Source of the DNA: Gymnopus androsaceus JB14
Lineage: Eukaryota; Basidiomycota; Agaricomycetes; Agaricales; Omphalotaceae
Direction of reading: 5' to 3'
Assembly (NCBI GenBank): GCA_009733575.1
Contig: ML769535.1
Coordinates: 1 to 64,000 of the forward strand
DNA: 64,000 bases
The translations under genes were made by a program, and so were the position numbers. Of this stretch, positions 1 through 8,996 are shown in pieces. Under the pieces are notes generated by a model. It did no database searches. It was not told where the DNA came from and saw only the letters and a program-made list of their open reading frames with translations. Position 1 is the first letter of the stretch. Every line of letters starts with the position of its first letter.

Positions 1-116
1 ACTATATTCCAACGGATCAGAATGTCGCGGATCTTTTAACTAAGAATCTCGCTTGGGTCAAATTCAAACGTTGCCGAGATCAACTTGGCATTGAATTCGT
101 TGCTGACTTTGAATAA
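1..116 (+). pseudogene. C-terminal end of a Ty1/copia polyprotein (RNase H tail), cut by the window edge
   Basis: The only open frame from base 3 ends at a TAA at 114-116. It encodes the tail of a copia RNase H domain, with the family-typical end motif around NVADLLTKNL (compare ADILTKAL in other copia elements). About 90 bases of spacer follow, then a purine-rich tract (gaggggga, about 198-205) that fits a polypurine tract, then an LTR-like sequence at 206. The rest of the element lies outside the window, so whether it is intact cannot be judged. The copia assignment rests on the motif and the context. Confidence 0.8.
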
Positions 117-205
117 AGTTCGCAAGAGACTGGATCTCAGGTGAGATTCACGTGCTTTCTTAAGCACATGAGGAATTCTACCTTCACGACCTCAGCGAGG
201 GGGAG

Positions 206-300
206 TGTTGAACGTATGATGATATCACTCATCATCTCGGTCATATGACGCTATCAGTCATATGACCGAGATGATGAGTGATATCATCATACGTTCAACA
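206..300 (+). repeat. Palindromic LTR or LTR fragment of the upstream copia element
   Basis: The segment starts TGTTGAACGT and ends ACGTTCAACA, the expected TG...CA ends. A left arm at 206-249 and a right arm at 257-300 are exact reverse complements over 44 bases, with a 7-base spacer (gctatca). An LTR of only 95 bp that is almost entirely palindromic is odd. It may be a very short LTR, or two head-to-head LTR ends left by a rearrangement. It follows the copia reading frame and polypurine tract and abuts the ankyrin gene. Confidence 0.75.
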
Positions 301-3300
301 AGTTTCAGTTGATATGAGCTCAAATGTTCAACTAGCACATGCATCTGTGAAGGAGTTCATGATTAATCAACAGAATTCAGCTCAAACTGTTGGATTATTC
401 AAAATTAATGAGTTGTTGGCACATGAAAAGATTGGCCAAGCATGCATAATATATCTCATGCAATTTACATCTGAGCTGGATGGGAGCATGTGGAAAGAAT
501 ATCCTTTATTTATTTATGCTGCAGAATTTTGGTCAGTACATGCAAAGTACGTGGAAGATAAACATGATCAGAGTCCCCTGCAAAATATCATGATGGAATT
601 TTTAAGGGCTGAGATGCCATCCTTTCAGAACTGGATACAAGCACATCAACAAAGGTGGTGGTGGTCACAGAGGTGGGATGAATGGAAAATTGAAAGTCCA
701 ATTTTCTACACTGCATGGGCAGGTTTAGTGAAATGTAACAGGAATTTGATTGATTCCTGTAATAGTAGCATCATAGATGCAGCACTCTATGCAGCATCAA
801 GGAATGGACATACAAGGATTGTTCAAGATTTACTCAGCCATGGTGCTGATGTAAATGCCCAGGGTGGCAACTGTGGCAATGCACTTCAAGCTGCAGCAGC
901 TCATAGAAGAGAGCCCATAGTAAAGCTTTTGCTTGAGAGGGGAGCTAATGCTAATGCACAGTGTGGCTCTTATCACAATGCCCTTCATGCTGCTGTCGCT
1001 AAGGAAAGTGAGTCCATAGTAAAGCTTTTGCTTGAGAAAGGGGCTGATCCCAATGTACAGGGTAGTGTTTATGGAAATACTCTTCAAGCTGCTGCAGCTT
1101 GTGGAAGTGAGCCCATAGTGAGGCTTTTGCTTGAGAAAGAAGCTGATGTCAATATACAGGGAGGCTATTATGGCAATCCTCTTCAAGCTGCTGCAGCTAG
1201 TGGAAGTGAACCCATAGTGAAACTTTTGCTTGAGAAGGAAGCTGATGTGAATGCCAAGGGTGGTCATTATGGAAATGCACTTCAAGCTGCTGCAACTCAT
1301 GGAAGAGAGCCCATAATGAAGCTTTTGCTTCAGAAAGGAGCTGATGCCAATGTCAAGAGTAGTAATGATGCCAATGCCAAAAGTGGTGACTATGGCAGTG
1401 CTCTTCAAGCTGCTGCAGCTCATGGAAGTGAGGCCATAGTAAAGCTTTTGCTTGGTAAAGGAGCTAATGTTAATGCCAAGGGTGGTGATAATGGCAATGC
1501 ACTTCAAATTGCTGTCACTAAGGAAAGGGAGCCCATAGTGAAGCTGTTGCTTGAGAATGGAGCCGATCCCAATGACAAGGATAGTCATTATGGCAATACT
1601 CTTCTAGCTGCTGTGCTTAAGGAAAGTGAGCCCATAGTGAAGCTTTTGCTTGAGAAAGGAGCAGATGCCAATGCCATGGACAAATATTATGGCAATGCTC
1701 TTCATGCTGCTGCAGCTTGTGGAAGTGAGCCCATAGTGAAGCTTTTGCTTGAGAAAGGGGCTGTTCCCAATGCACGGGGTGGCTATTATCACAATGCTCT
1801 TCAAGCTGCTGCAGCTAAGGAAAGCCAGCCCATAGTAAAGCTTTTGCTTGAGAAAGGAGCAGATCCCAATGCACAGGGTGGCTATTATGGCAATACTCTT
1901 CAAGCAGCTGTGGCTAAGGAAAGCAAGCCCATAGTGGAGCTTTTGCTTGAGAAAGGAGCTGATACCAATTCACAGGGTGGCTATTATCCCAATGCTCTTC
2001 AAGCTGCTGTGGATAAGGAAAGCAAGCTCATGGTGGAACTTGTGCTTGAGAAGGGAGGTGATGTCAATGCACAGGGTGGCTATTATGGCAATGCTCTCCA
2101 AGCTGCTGCAGCCAAGGAAAGTGAGCCCATAGTGAAGCTGTTTCTTGACAAAGGAGCTGATCCTAATGCTAAGGGTGGCTATTATGGCAGTGCCCTTCAA
2201 GCTGCAGCAGCTCATGGAAGTGAGCCCATAGTTAAGCTATTGCTTGAGAAAGGAGCTGATGACAATGTCCTTCAAGCTGCTGCAGCTCATAGAAGCGAGC
2301 CCATAGTGAAGCTCTTACTTGAAAAAGGAGCAGATGCCAATGCCAGTGGTGGCTATTATGGCAATTCCCTTCAAGCTGCTGCAGCTCATAGAAGTGAACA
2401 CATAGTGAAACTTTTGATCAAGCAAGAAGCTGATGCCAATGCACAGGGTGGCTATTATGGCAATGCCCTTCAAGCTGCTGCAGCTCATGGAAGTGAGCCC
2501 ATAGTGAAGCTTTTGCTTGAGAAAGGAGCTGATACCAATTCACAGGGTGGCTATTATGGCAATGCCCTTCAAGCTGCTGCAGCTCATGGAAGCAAGCCCA
2601 TAGTGGAGCTTTTGCTTGAGAAAGGAGCTGATCCCAATGCTGAGGGTGGCTATTATGCCAATGTCATTCAAGCTGCTGTGGCCAGGGAAAGTGAGTCCAT
2701 AGTGAAGCTTTTACTGGAGAAAGGAGCTGATCCCAATGCTGATGGTGGCTATTATGGCAATGCCATGCAAGCTGCTGTGGCTAAGGAAAGCAAGTCCATG
2801 GTGATGCTTTTACTTGAGAAAGGAGCTGAAGTCAATGCACAGGGTGGCCATTATGGCAATGCCCTTCAAGCTGCTGCTGCTCATGAACATGAGCCCATAG
2901 TGAAGTTTTTGCTTGAGAAAGGAGCTGATGTCAATGCTGAAGGTGGCCATTATGGCTATTCACTTCAAGCTGCTGTGATTAAGAAAAGCAAGCCCATAGT
3001 GACATTTTTGCTTGAGAAAGGAGCAGATCCCAATGCACAGGGTGGCTATTATGGCAATGCTCTTCAAGCTGCTGCAGCTTGTACAAGTGAACCAATGGTA
3101 AGGCTGTTTCTTCAGAAAGGAGCTGATCCCAATGCCAAGGGTGGCTACTATGGCAATGCCCTTCAAGCTGCTGCAGCTCATGGAAGTGAGCCCATAGTGA
3201 AGCTTTTGCTTGAGAAAGGAGCTGATGCTAATTCACAGGGTGGCTATTATGCCAATGCCCTTCAAGCTGCTGCAGCTCATGGACATGAGCCCATGGTGAA

Positions 3301-3946
3301 GCTTTTGCTTGAGAAAAGAGCTGATCCCAATGCTGAGGGTGGGTTTTATGGCAATGTCCTTCAAGCTGCTGTGGCTAAAGAAAGCCAGTTCATAGTGGAG
3401 CTTTTGCTTGAGAAAGGAGCTGATCCCAATGCTGAGGGTGGTCATTATGGCAATTCTCTTCAAGCTGCTCTGTATAATGCAAGTGTGACCATGGTGAAGC
3501 TTTTACTTGAGAAAGGAGTTGATGTGAATGCCAAGGGTGGTTATTATGGCTATCCACTTCAAGAAGCTGTGGTTAAGAAAAGCAAGCCCATAGTGAAGCT
3601 TTTGCTTCAGAACAGAGCTGATCCCAATGCACAGGGTGGATATTATGGCAATGCTCTTCAAGCTGCTGCAGCTCGTGAAAGTGAGCCCTTGGTAGAGCTT
3701 TTGCTTGAGAAAGGAGCTGATGTAAATTCACAGGGTGGCTATTTTGGAAATGCCCTCCAAGCTGCTACAGTTCATGGAAGTGAGCCTATAGTGAAGCTTT
3801 TACTTGAGAAAGGAGCTGATCCCAATGCCAAGAGTGGCTATTATGGGAATGCTCTTCAAGCTGCTGCAGCTCATGGAAGTAAGCCTATAATGAAGCTTTT
3901 GCTTGAGAAAGGAGCTGATCCCCATGCATGGGGTGGCTATTTATAA
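278..3946 (+). CDS. NACHT-ankyrin (STAND/NLR-like) protein, N-terminal half missing, 32 ankyrin repeats
   Basis: A 1222-residue open frame. Residues 1-8 are encoded by the 3' arm of the copia LTR. From about residue 18 the sequence is the region that follows the NACHT ATPase in fungal NACHT-ankyrin proteins (the LAHASVKEFMI motif, then an AHEKIGQACIIYL-type helix and a YAAEFW motif). From about residue 165 to the end there are 32 ankyrin repeats of 33 residues, with an ALQAAAAHGSEPIVKLLLEK core. Repeat 15 lacks about 8 residues and repeat 6 carries an 8-residue insertion. No Walker A or B motif is present, so the nucleotide-binding half was probably cut off by the copia insertion. Fungal members of this family act as intracellular sensors in heterokaryon incompatibility and defence. 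This remnant has the sensor part only; expression from the LTR is possible but unproven. Confidence 0.85.
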   Translation: MISSYVQQVSVDMSSNVQLAHASVKEFMINQQNSAQTVGLFKINELLAHEKIGQACIIYLMQFTSELDGSMWKEYPLFIYAAEFWSVHAKYVEDKHDQSPLQNIMMEFLRAEMPSFQNWIQAHQQRWWWSQRWDEWKIESPIFYTAWAGLVKCNRNLIDSCNSSIIDAALYAASRNGHTRIVQDLLSHGADVNAQGGNCGNALQAAAAHRREPIVKLLLERGANANAQCGSYHNALHAAVAKESESIVKLLLEKGADPNVQGSVYGNTLQAAAACGSEPIVRLLLEKEADVNIQGGYYGNPLQAAAASGSEPIVKLLLEKEADVNAKGGHYGNALQAAATHGREPIMKLLLQKGADANVKSSNDANAKSGDYGSALQAAAAHGSEAIVKLLLGKGANVNAKGGDNGNALQIAVTKEREPIVKLLLENGADPNDKDSHYGNTLLAAVLKESEPIVKLLLEKGADANAMDKYYGNALHAAAACGSEPIVKLLLEKGAVPNARGGYYHNALQAAAAKESQPIVKLLLEKGADPNAQGGYYGNTLQAAVAKESKPIVELLLEKGADTNSQGGYYPNALQAAVDKESKLMVELVLEKGGDVNAQGGYYGNALQAAAAKESEPIVKLFLDKGADPNAKGGYYGSALQAAAAHGSEPIVKLLLEKGADDNVLQAAAAHRSEPIVKLLLEKGADANASGGYYGNSLQAAAAHRSEHIVKLLIKQEADANAQGGYYGNALQAAAAHGSEPIVKLLLEKGADTNSQGGYYGNALQAAAAHGSKPIVELLLEKGADPNAEGGYYANVIQAAVARESESIVKLLLEKGADPNADGGYYGNAMQAAVAKESKSMVMLLLEKGAEVNAQGGHYGNALQAAAAHEHEPIVKFLLEKGADVNAEGGHYGYSLQAAVIKKSKPIVTFLLEKGADPNAQGGYYGNALQAAAACTSEPMVRLFLQKGADPNAKGGYYGNALQAAAAHGSEPIVKLLLEKGADANSQGGYYANALQAAAAHGHEPMVKLLLEKRADPNAEGGFYGNVLQAAVAKESQFIVELLLEKGADPNAEGGHYGNSLQAALYNASVTMVKLLLEKGVDVNAKGGYYGYPLQEAVVKKSKPIVKLLLQNRADPNAQGGYYGNALQAAAARESEPLVELLLEKGADVNSQGGYFGNALQAATVHGSEPIVKLLLEKGADPNAKSGYYGNALQAAAAHGSKPIMKLLLEKGADPHAWGGYL
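770..3943 (+). repeat. Tandem array of 32 ankyrin-coding units, about 99 bp each
   Basis: The 99-bp unit is repeated with very high DNA identity. The words cttcaagctgctgcagct, agcccatagtgaagctttt and gcttgagaaaggagctgat recur in nearly every unit. Two units depart from 99 bp by whole codons, so the frame is kept. Variation clusters at a few codons: the pair before the SEPIV motif, and the D/N position after GAD. This pattern is expected when repeats are homogenised by unequal exchange while a few exposed residues diversify. Confidence 0.9.
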
Positions 3947-4351
3947 GGCAGTTATCTCAGTATGATGTGAGCTTCTTATCCATGCAAAGGAACATGACCA
4001 GGCCCACTACTGGTAATGTACTACATGTAGAAAGAAGACTGAGATAAGTACTTGAAAGTAATGAAATTCCTTATATATGTGGCCAGAGGCCTTTAGGTAA
4101 TTAATAAAAGTTGATATTGACATATGCAATATTGTGTGCTGAGCATAGGCACTACACCCTCCTCCACCAAATTGAATTCATAGAGTGAAATTGTTAAGAT
4201 GCAAAGTAAGCACAACAAAGTATAATCATTTTCTGTACTATGTGTAATGCATACATGATGGTGTACCATGTACTAGAAGCACATTGGTGTATTGCACTTA
4301 GTGTCTTGTTGCAATGTTAGTTTGAAAAGTCAAAACTTCCGAGACTGTGAA
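3947..4351. other. 3' flank of the ankyrin gene, no gene seen
   Basis: AT-rich sequence with several AATAAA-like words (for example aattaataaaag near 4100) that could serve 3'-end formation of the ankyrin transcript. No open frame with recognisable content was found. Confidence 0.4.
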
Positions 4352-4637
4352 CATCAGCAAAACCTGGGTGAACTGGATAGCACTGAATAGTGCTATCCAG
4401 CACTCATAGCACTCATAGCACCCATAGCAAGGTCCATCTATCCAGAGCTATGGGCTGCTATGGGCTGCTATAGAGCATGACATCTGTCAACAGGCAATAT
4501 AATTTGGGAAGTCCATAGTAACTCATAGCTACCCATAGCTACCCATAGCAATTCATAGCAGTTCATAGTTCTATGGCTGCTATGGCTTGCTATGGCTTGC
4601 TATAATAGCTATGGCAATTATCCAGGTTTTGCTGATG
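4352..4637. mobile_element. Short TIR element of the CATCAGCAAAACCTG family, CATAGC subgroup
   Basis: The left end CATCAGCAAAACCTGG and the right end CCAGGTTTTGCTGATG are exact inverted repeats. They are flanked by the 2-bp duplication AA (4350-4351 and 4638-4639). The 286-bp interior is almost entirely clusters of the word CATAGC(A/T) and its complement GCTATG, with orientation switching between clusters and GCTATG words facing the right end. It has no coding capacity, so it must be moved in trans. Confidence 0.85.
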
Positions 4638-5053
4638 AATCCTGGTCTGAATCTGCATTGGTTGGTGCTTTGCAGGAATCCTGCTTCTTCAATTCTCTCA
4701 TTCCTCATCTATCATGTTTGTAGTGTAAGTTATATGAATATATGCAGCTTCTTTCCTGAATCCAAAAAATATTATTACATGGCAGATATCAAGCCTACAT
4801 CTCTGCAAGATCCATAGCTAAGCCAGGTAGATGTGATATTTGTGAAATGTTGCTTGAGTCTTTGAAGCAAGAACTGTGCATTTTTAGCTTTAGCAAAAAA
4901 AAAAAAAAAAGTAGTCCATTTCAGTCCTCCTGTCCGACATCATCTGGCTACCATCAAGAATGGATCATGGCTGTCAGTGCTGAAGGCAAGCCATCCTTCC
5001 TACAGGAGGACAGATCCAACTTGAACTTGGTGAGTTTTTGAAGAAGGAAGTTG
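4638..5053. other. Unassigned spacer
   Basis: No convincing gene. It holds a 16-base A run near 4895-4910 and short open frames without recognisable motifs. Confidence 0.3.
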
Positions 5054-5765
5054 TCACTTCCATGAGCCAATGTAGCTTAAATCAAATCCAAGGTCAAGGA
5101 TTAGGAGCAACTTGGTTGTGGGGAAGAGGGATAGCATTTTGGTCAAGCCAATGTAGCTTGCCTCCTGAAGCCCTGTCATGCACATGCTCTGCAGTACCAG
5201 AGACAACAACTCAAACATGGAACAATGCTGTAAGCCAGCCATGTCTGTATAAATATCTTGGGCCATCTGACAAAGAGTTAGATGTTCAAGGAAGGGTGTA
5301 ATAATACAGGATATGATGTTCACATCACTAGTATTAGAAGTTGCATCATGGCAAGAGACACAAAGTGGCTTGAGTGCAGGTAGAAATATGGAAATCTAGG
5401 TGGTGAAATCAATGGCACCAGTTTCAAGGTGGACAAGGTTTTTGAGGATCCAACTGCATCCTTGTTGAAGTTGTTCCACCAAGGTGGTTGTAAATAGTTC
5501 ATGAGGTCAACTGCTCCACAGGAAGCGCCAGCTGTTTGAATGTGGAGTCATGGAAAAGGCATTCCGTAACTCTAAACTTTTGCAACTTGGGTGTTCCTAA
5601 GAACACCTCTAGTTTATGGGAAGTTGGATTCATATACATCTGGAGAAATACCTCTTCCAGTAAAGGCAAAGAAGGTGGCAGACAGAAAATGGGAAGAAAT
5701 AACAATGAGTGCCTGGACAGCTTGAGCAAGTGAATCTGGTGGCCGTAATCCATTATTTCCTCCAA
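5054..5765 (-). pseudogene. Degraded F-box/LRR-type gene relic
   Basis: On the minus strand three consecutive open stretches in different frames read like the leucine-rich region of basidiomycete F-box proteins (motifs such as TPKLQKFRVTECLF and ITPFLEHLTLCQ, with regular L-x-x-L spacing). They need at least two frame changes and one stop (near 5398) to be joined. No F-box is visible. The assignment is by pattern only; it could be another LRR-like family. Confidence 0.35.
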
Positions 5766-5781
5766 GATTCAGGCTATTGCA

Positions 5782-5989
5782 GTGCATACAGAAGGACTTG
5801 GGTCCCAGGACCCCTGCCTAGCCAATAACCAAGAGACAGCCTGTATTGCCAAAAAGCCACTCTTTGACCAATACATTGACTTCTGCTCTAAACAGATGGT
5901 ATTCAATATCAAGCACCCTGCTATCATTGCAACCTTACGCTCAATGTTTTCTGGGCTGGCATCTCCAGGTTAAGTCTTGCAGAGTGCGT
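5782..5989 (+). pseudogene. 5' part of a DUF6532-like gene, interrupted by a copia insertion
   Basis: The plus-strand frame carries the motif FNIKHPAIIATLRSMF, which resembles the conserved H-P-x-I-I motif of Agaricomycete DUF6532 proteins (function unknown). A possible intron (gttaagtcttgcag, about 5969-5982) would join it to a frame that continues across the copia insertion point into the sequence at 12045. The gene was therefore split by the retrotransposon. Confidence 0.5.
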
Positions 5990-5994
5990 TTTCC

Positions 5995-6356
5995 TATTAG
6001 AGTTATATTCCTAAATAGGAAGTAGCAGCAGTAAGTCCACACAGGACTTAGTAGTACGATCACACAGATCAATAGGGGACGATGGTGGTATTACAGGGTA
6101 TGGTACTAGGCTTTATATACAGTCCTATGTATAAACAATATATCGGGCAAGTGGCTACTGCGTGAATACTTGTGGCTACTATGCATATGGTAAAGTGGGT
6201 ACTGCAAGAGAGCGAGTGGATACGGCGAGAGACTGAGTGGAGTCTGCAAGACAATAACAGTGGAGTGCATGGGATGGTGATACAAACAAGTGGAGAGTAC
6301 GAGAAAGCGTTCCATGTATAGTTCGATAAGATATATTTACCTTTGATATTCCAACA
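5995..6356 (-). repeat. 3' LTR of the copia element
   Basis: It matches 11678-12039 with only scattered substitutions. Read on the minus strand it starts TGTTGGAATATC and ends AACTCTAATA, so the terminal dinucleotides are TG...TA rather than TG...CA. Confidence 0.92.
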
Positions 6357-6363
6357 CTCCCCT

Positions 6364-8996
6364 TCAAACCTTTGCTAATCCCATGGATGCTGTGAAGTGT
6401 TTGGCTTTCATTGAAGGTAAGGCTTTGGTGAAGATGTCTGCTGTCATGTTTTCGGTAGGGCAGTAAGTAAGTAAGACGAACTTTACCTTCCTCAATGACA
6501 TAGCGGATGAAGTGGTATCGGATATTGATGTGTTTGGTCCTGGCATGAAAATGATCATCCTTTGCCAATGCGATGGCAGACTGATTGTCTGACATGATAG
6601 GGATTGCATGAGTAATTGGGCCAAAGATTTCCGATAAAAGATTCCTAAGCCAGATCGCTTCCTTTGCTGCATGGGTCAAAGCAATATACTCGGCTTCCGT
6701 GGTGGATAAAGAAATGGTATCCTGTCATTTCGACAACCAAGATACTGCTCCGCCATTCAACATAAAAATGTACCCGGAAATAGCATGTCAATCCTCTTGG
6801 GACATACCATCCGCATCTGTATAGCCTTGGACTGTCTCCTGGTTGCTTGTACTGAGCCAAAAGTCTCGGGTGTATTTGAGATAAGCGTAGACATGGCGTA
6901 CACCATTCCAATGAGTGATGCCGGGGTTTTGTGAAAAGCGAGCAAGGATAGAGACTGCATACGTGATGTCAGGTCTCGTAGTGACGGATAAGTACTGGAG
7001 AGCACCAAGGGCCTCTCTGTAGGTTTTGTTGTGCATAAAAGCAATATCCTTGACCGTTTTGGGTAATTGGTCTTTGGTGAGGTGAATGTGGGGATCGAAG
7101 GGAATAGAGAGTGGCTTTATATCTGAGAATCCATAGCAAGAGAGTATGGCGTCAATGTATGACCACTGGGATAAGTGAATCGTCCTGTTATGGAGAGATC
7201 TTCAGATCTCGATCCCAAGTAGCCAATGGATTTCTCTGGAATCAACAACTTTGATTATAGCCCCAATATCTTTCTTCAGTTTCTCCATGATGGCCAGGGT
7301 TTTGGTAACCAATGTCATGTTGTCAACATGTATGAAAATGATGGTGAAGGAATTAGTGCAATAGAAAACAGCATGATCAAAATCAGACTGTTTGAACCCC
7401 AGTTGGGTCATGATTTCCCTGAATCACATGTACCATTGTCAACTGGCTTGTTTAAGTCCATAAAGTGCGAGTTTAAGCCGTAAGGTTTGACCTGGTTTTA
7501 CCCCTATATCAATGCCTGGAGGTGCCTTCATAAAAATACACTCGTTATCATCCAATTTCCCGTAAAGGTAAGCAGATTTCACATCCATTTGGTGAATAAT
7601 CATGCTCTTCTCTGCTCCAATGCTGAGTATAGCACAGGCTGATGCAAGTTTCATGACAGATGCAAAGGTTTCATCTGGGTAGTCAACGTCTGGGATCTGA
7701 TTAAATCCACGTACAACAAGACGAGCTTGGTGTCCTGTAATGTGACCTCGTTCATCCTTCTTGGTCCGATAGACCCATTTGGATGTGAGAATATTTGCAT
7801 CTGGAGGTGGAGTGACAATTGTATAGGTTCCACGCTCCTGGAGTCTGGAGATTTTGTCCTTCATGGCATTGTACCATTTGGAGCTGTCAGGTTGTTGCAT
7901 AGCTTCTGCAACAGATAAAGGATCAGATTCGATCTCTGATGTTACCTGACCTAGAGATGCAGTAAGATGTTGCAACTCATCACTTCCTTCTCCAAGTCCT
8001 TCAATGACGTCCCTGATCTTCTTGGTGGGTCATCTGACTCGTTTCCCAGATACTTCATCTGGTGCAATTGGTTCGGCAATTTCTTCTGGAACTGGTATGA
8101 CAGGCTGTTCTGAGTCCTGACTCGGTGACCGATGTTTCTAAATTTCCCAAATTTCCATCCTCCCCTTCAACGGGTTGGATCTGCCTGTCAGAGAAAACTA
8201 CGTTCCTCTCCGTTGTGACAGTGTGACATGTTGGCCAGTACATGTAGTGACCATTCGATTCGGGTTCGAGTCCTATCCAGCATCCTTCCTGGGCCTGTGG
8301 TTCCAATTTGCTGGGTTCCTTTTCTCGTTTAACATAAACAATACTGCCAAAGATGCGAAGATTAGTAATGTCCGGTTTAATACCAAACCGTTTCTCGTAT
8401 GGAGTGGCCATTCAAATGGCTTTCTTCGGCATTCTATTCCAAACATATACCGCATATTTCATCATGAATCCCCAAAGCCATTTCGGGAGTCCGGATGAGA
8501 TCAAAAGACTTTGAACTGCATTAAGCAATGTTCAATGTGCACATTCCGCTATACCATTGTGTTCCGGGGTGTCATGTACCATGAGACATCGTTGTGTCCC
8601 AATACGTTCTAGATATGCTGTGAATTCATTACTGAGAAATTCTCCCCCTCGATCAGAGTGGAGAACTTTGACAGTTGTGCCGTATTGTGTTTGGAGACCT
8701 GTTTGGAGAACCACGTACTGTGCAATGACTCGTCCTTTGACTTCATTTGGGGTTCTTCCAACCAATCAGTTGCTTCGTCAACTAGAGTCAGCGTGTAAGT
8801 GCAGTGGTTTACCGTCCTGACTTGTGCTGGACCCCACATGTCCATGTGGAAAATGTCTCCAAACTTCTCTGCACGGGGAGATGATCACACCTGAGCGATA
8901 GGATACCTGGATGCTTTCCCAAGCATGCAAGCGCGGCATTCTGGTTTGTCCATTTGTTTCGGATCCAATCCGATTCCATGAACCTGGTTGTCTCAA
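6364..8996 (-). pseudogene. Copia pol region: integrase, reverse transcriptase and RNase H, broken
   Basis: Reading down the minus strand, the integrase zinc-binding region (H...C-x-x-C, CRACMLGKASR) lies near 8910-8990 and the integrase core (MDMWGPAQV, then LVDEATDW) near 8760-8845. Reverse transcriptase (KWVYRTKKDERG, MDVKSAYLYGKL, LKLALYGLKQAS) spans 7975-7439 and continues to 7202. RNase H spans about 7044-6364 and ends in a DIFTKALP motif. The catalytic YVDD box reads HVDN, and the frames are split by several stops and shifts. The products cannot be active. Confidence 0.9.

Noticed and set aside
830..3463. Several long minus-strand open frames opposite the ankyrin gene
   Set aside because: They are periodic shadows of the 99-bp repeats, with repetitive leucine/serine-rich translations and no motif of their own.
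4395..4610. CATAGC arrays could be mistaken for a CRISPR or satellite
   Set aside because: Spacing is irregular, orientation alternates, and the array is bounded by transposon terminal repeats with a target duplication.
4587..4817. Open frame across the right end of the first MITE
   Set aside because: Its first part is made of MITE repeat words and nothing in the remainder is recognisable.
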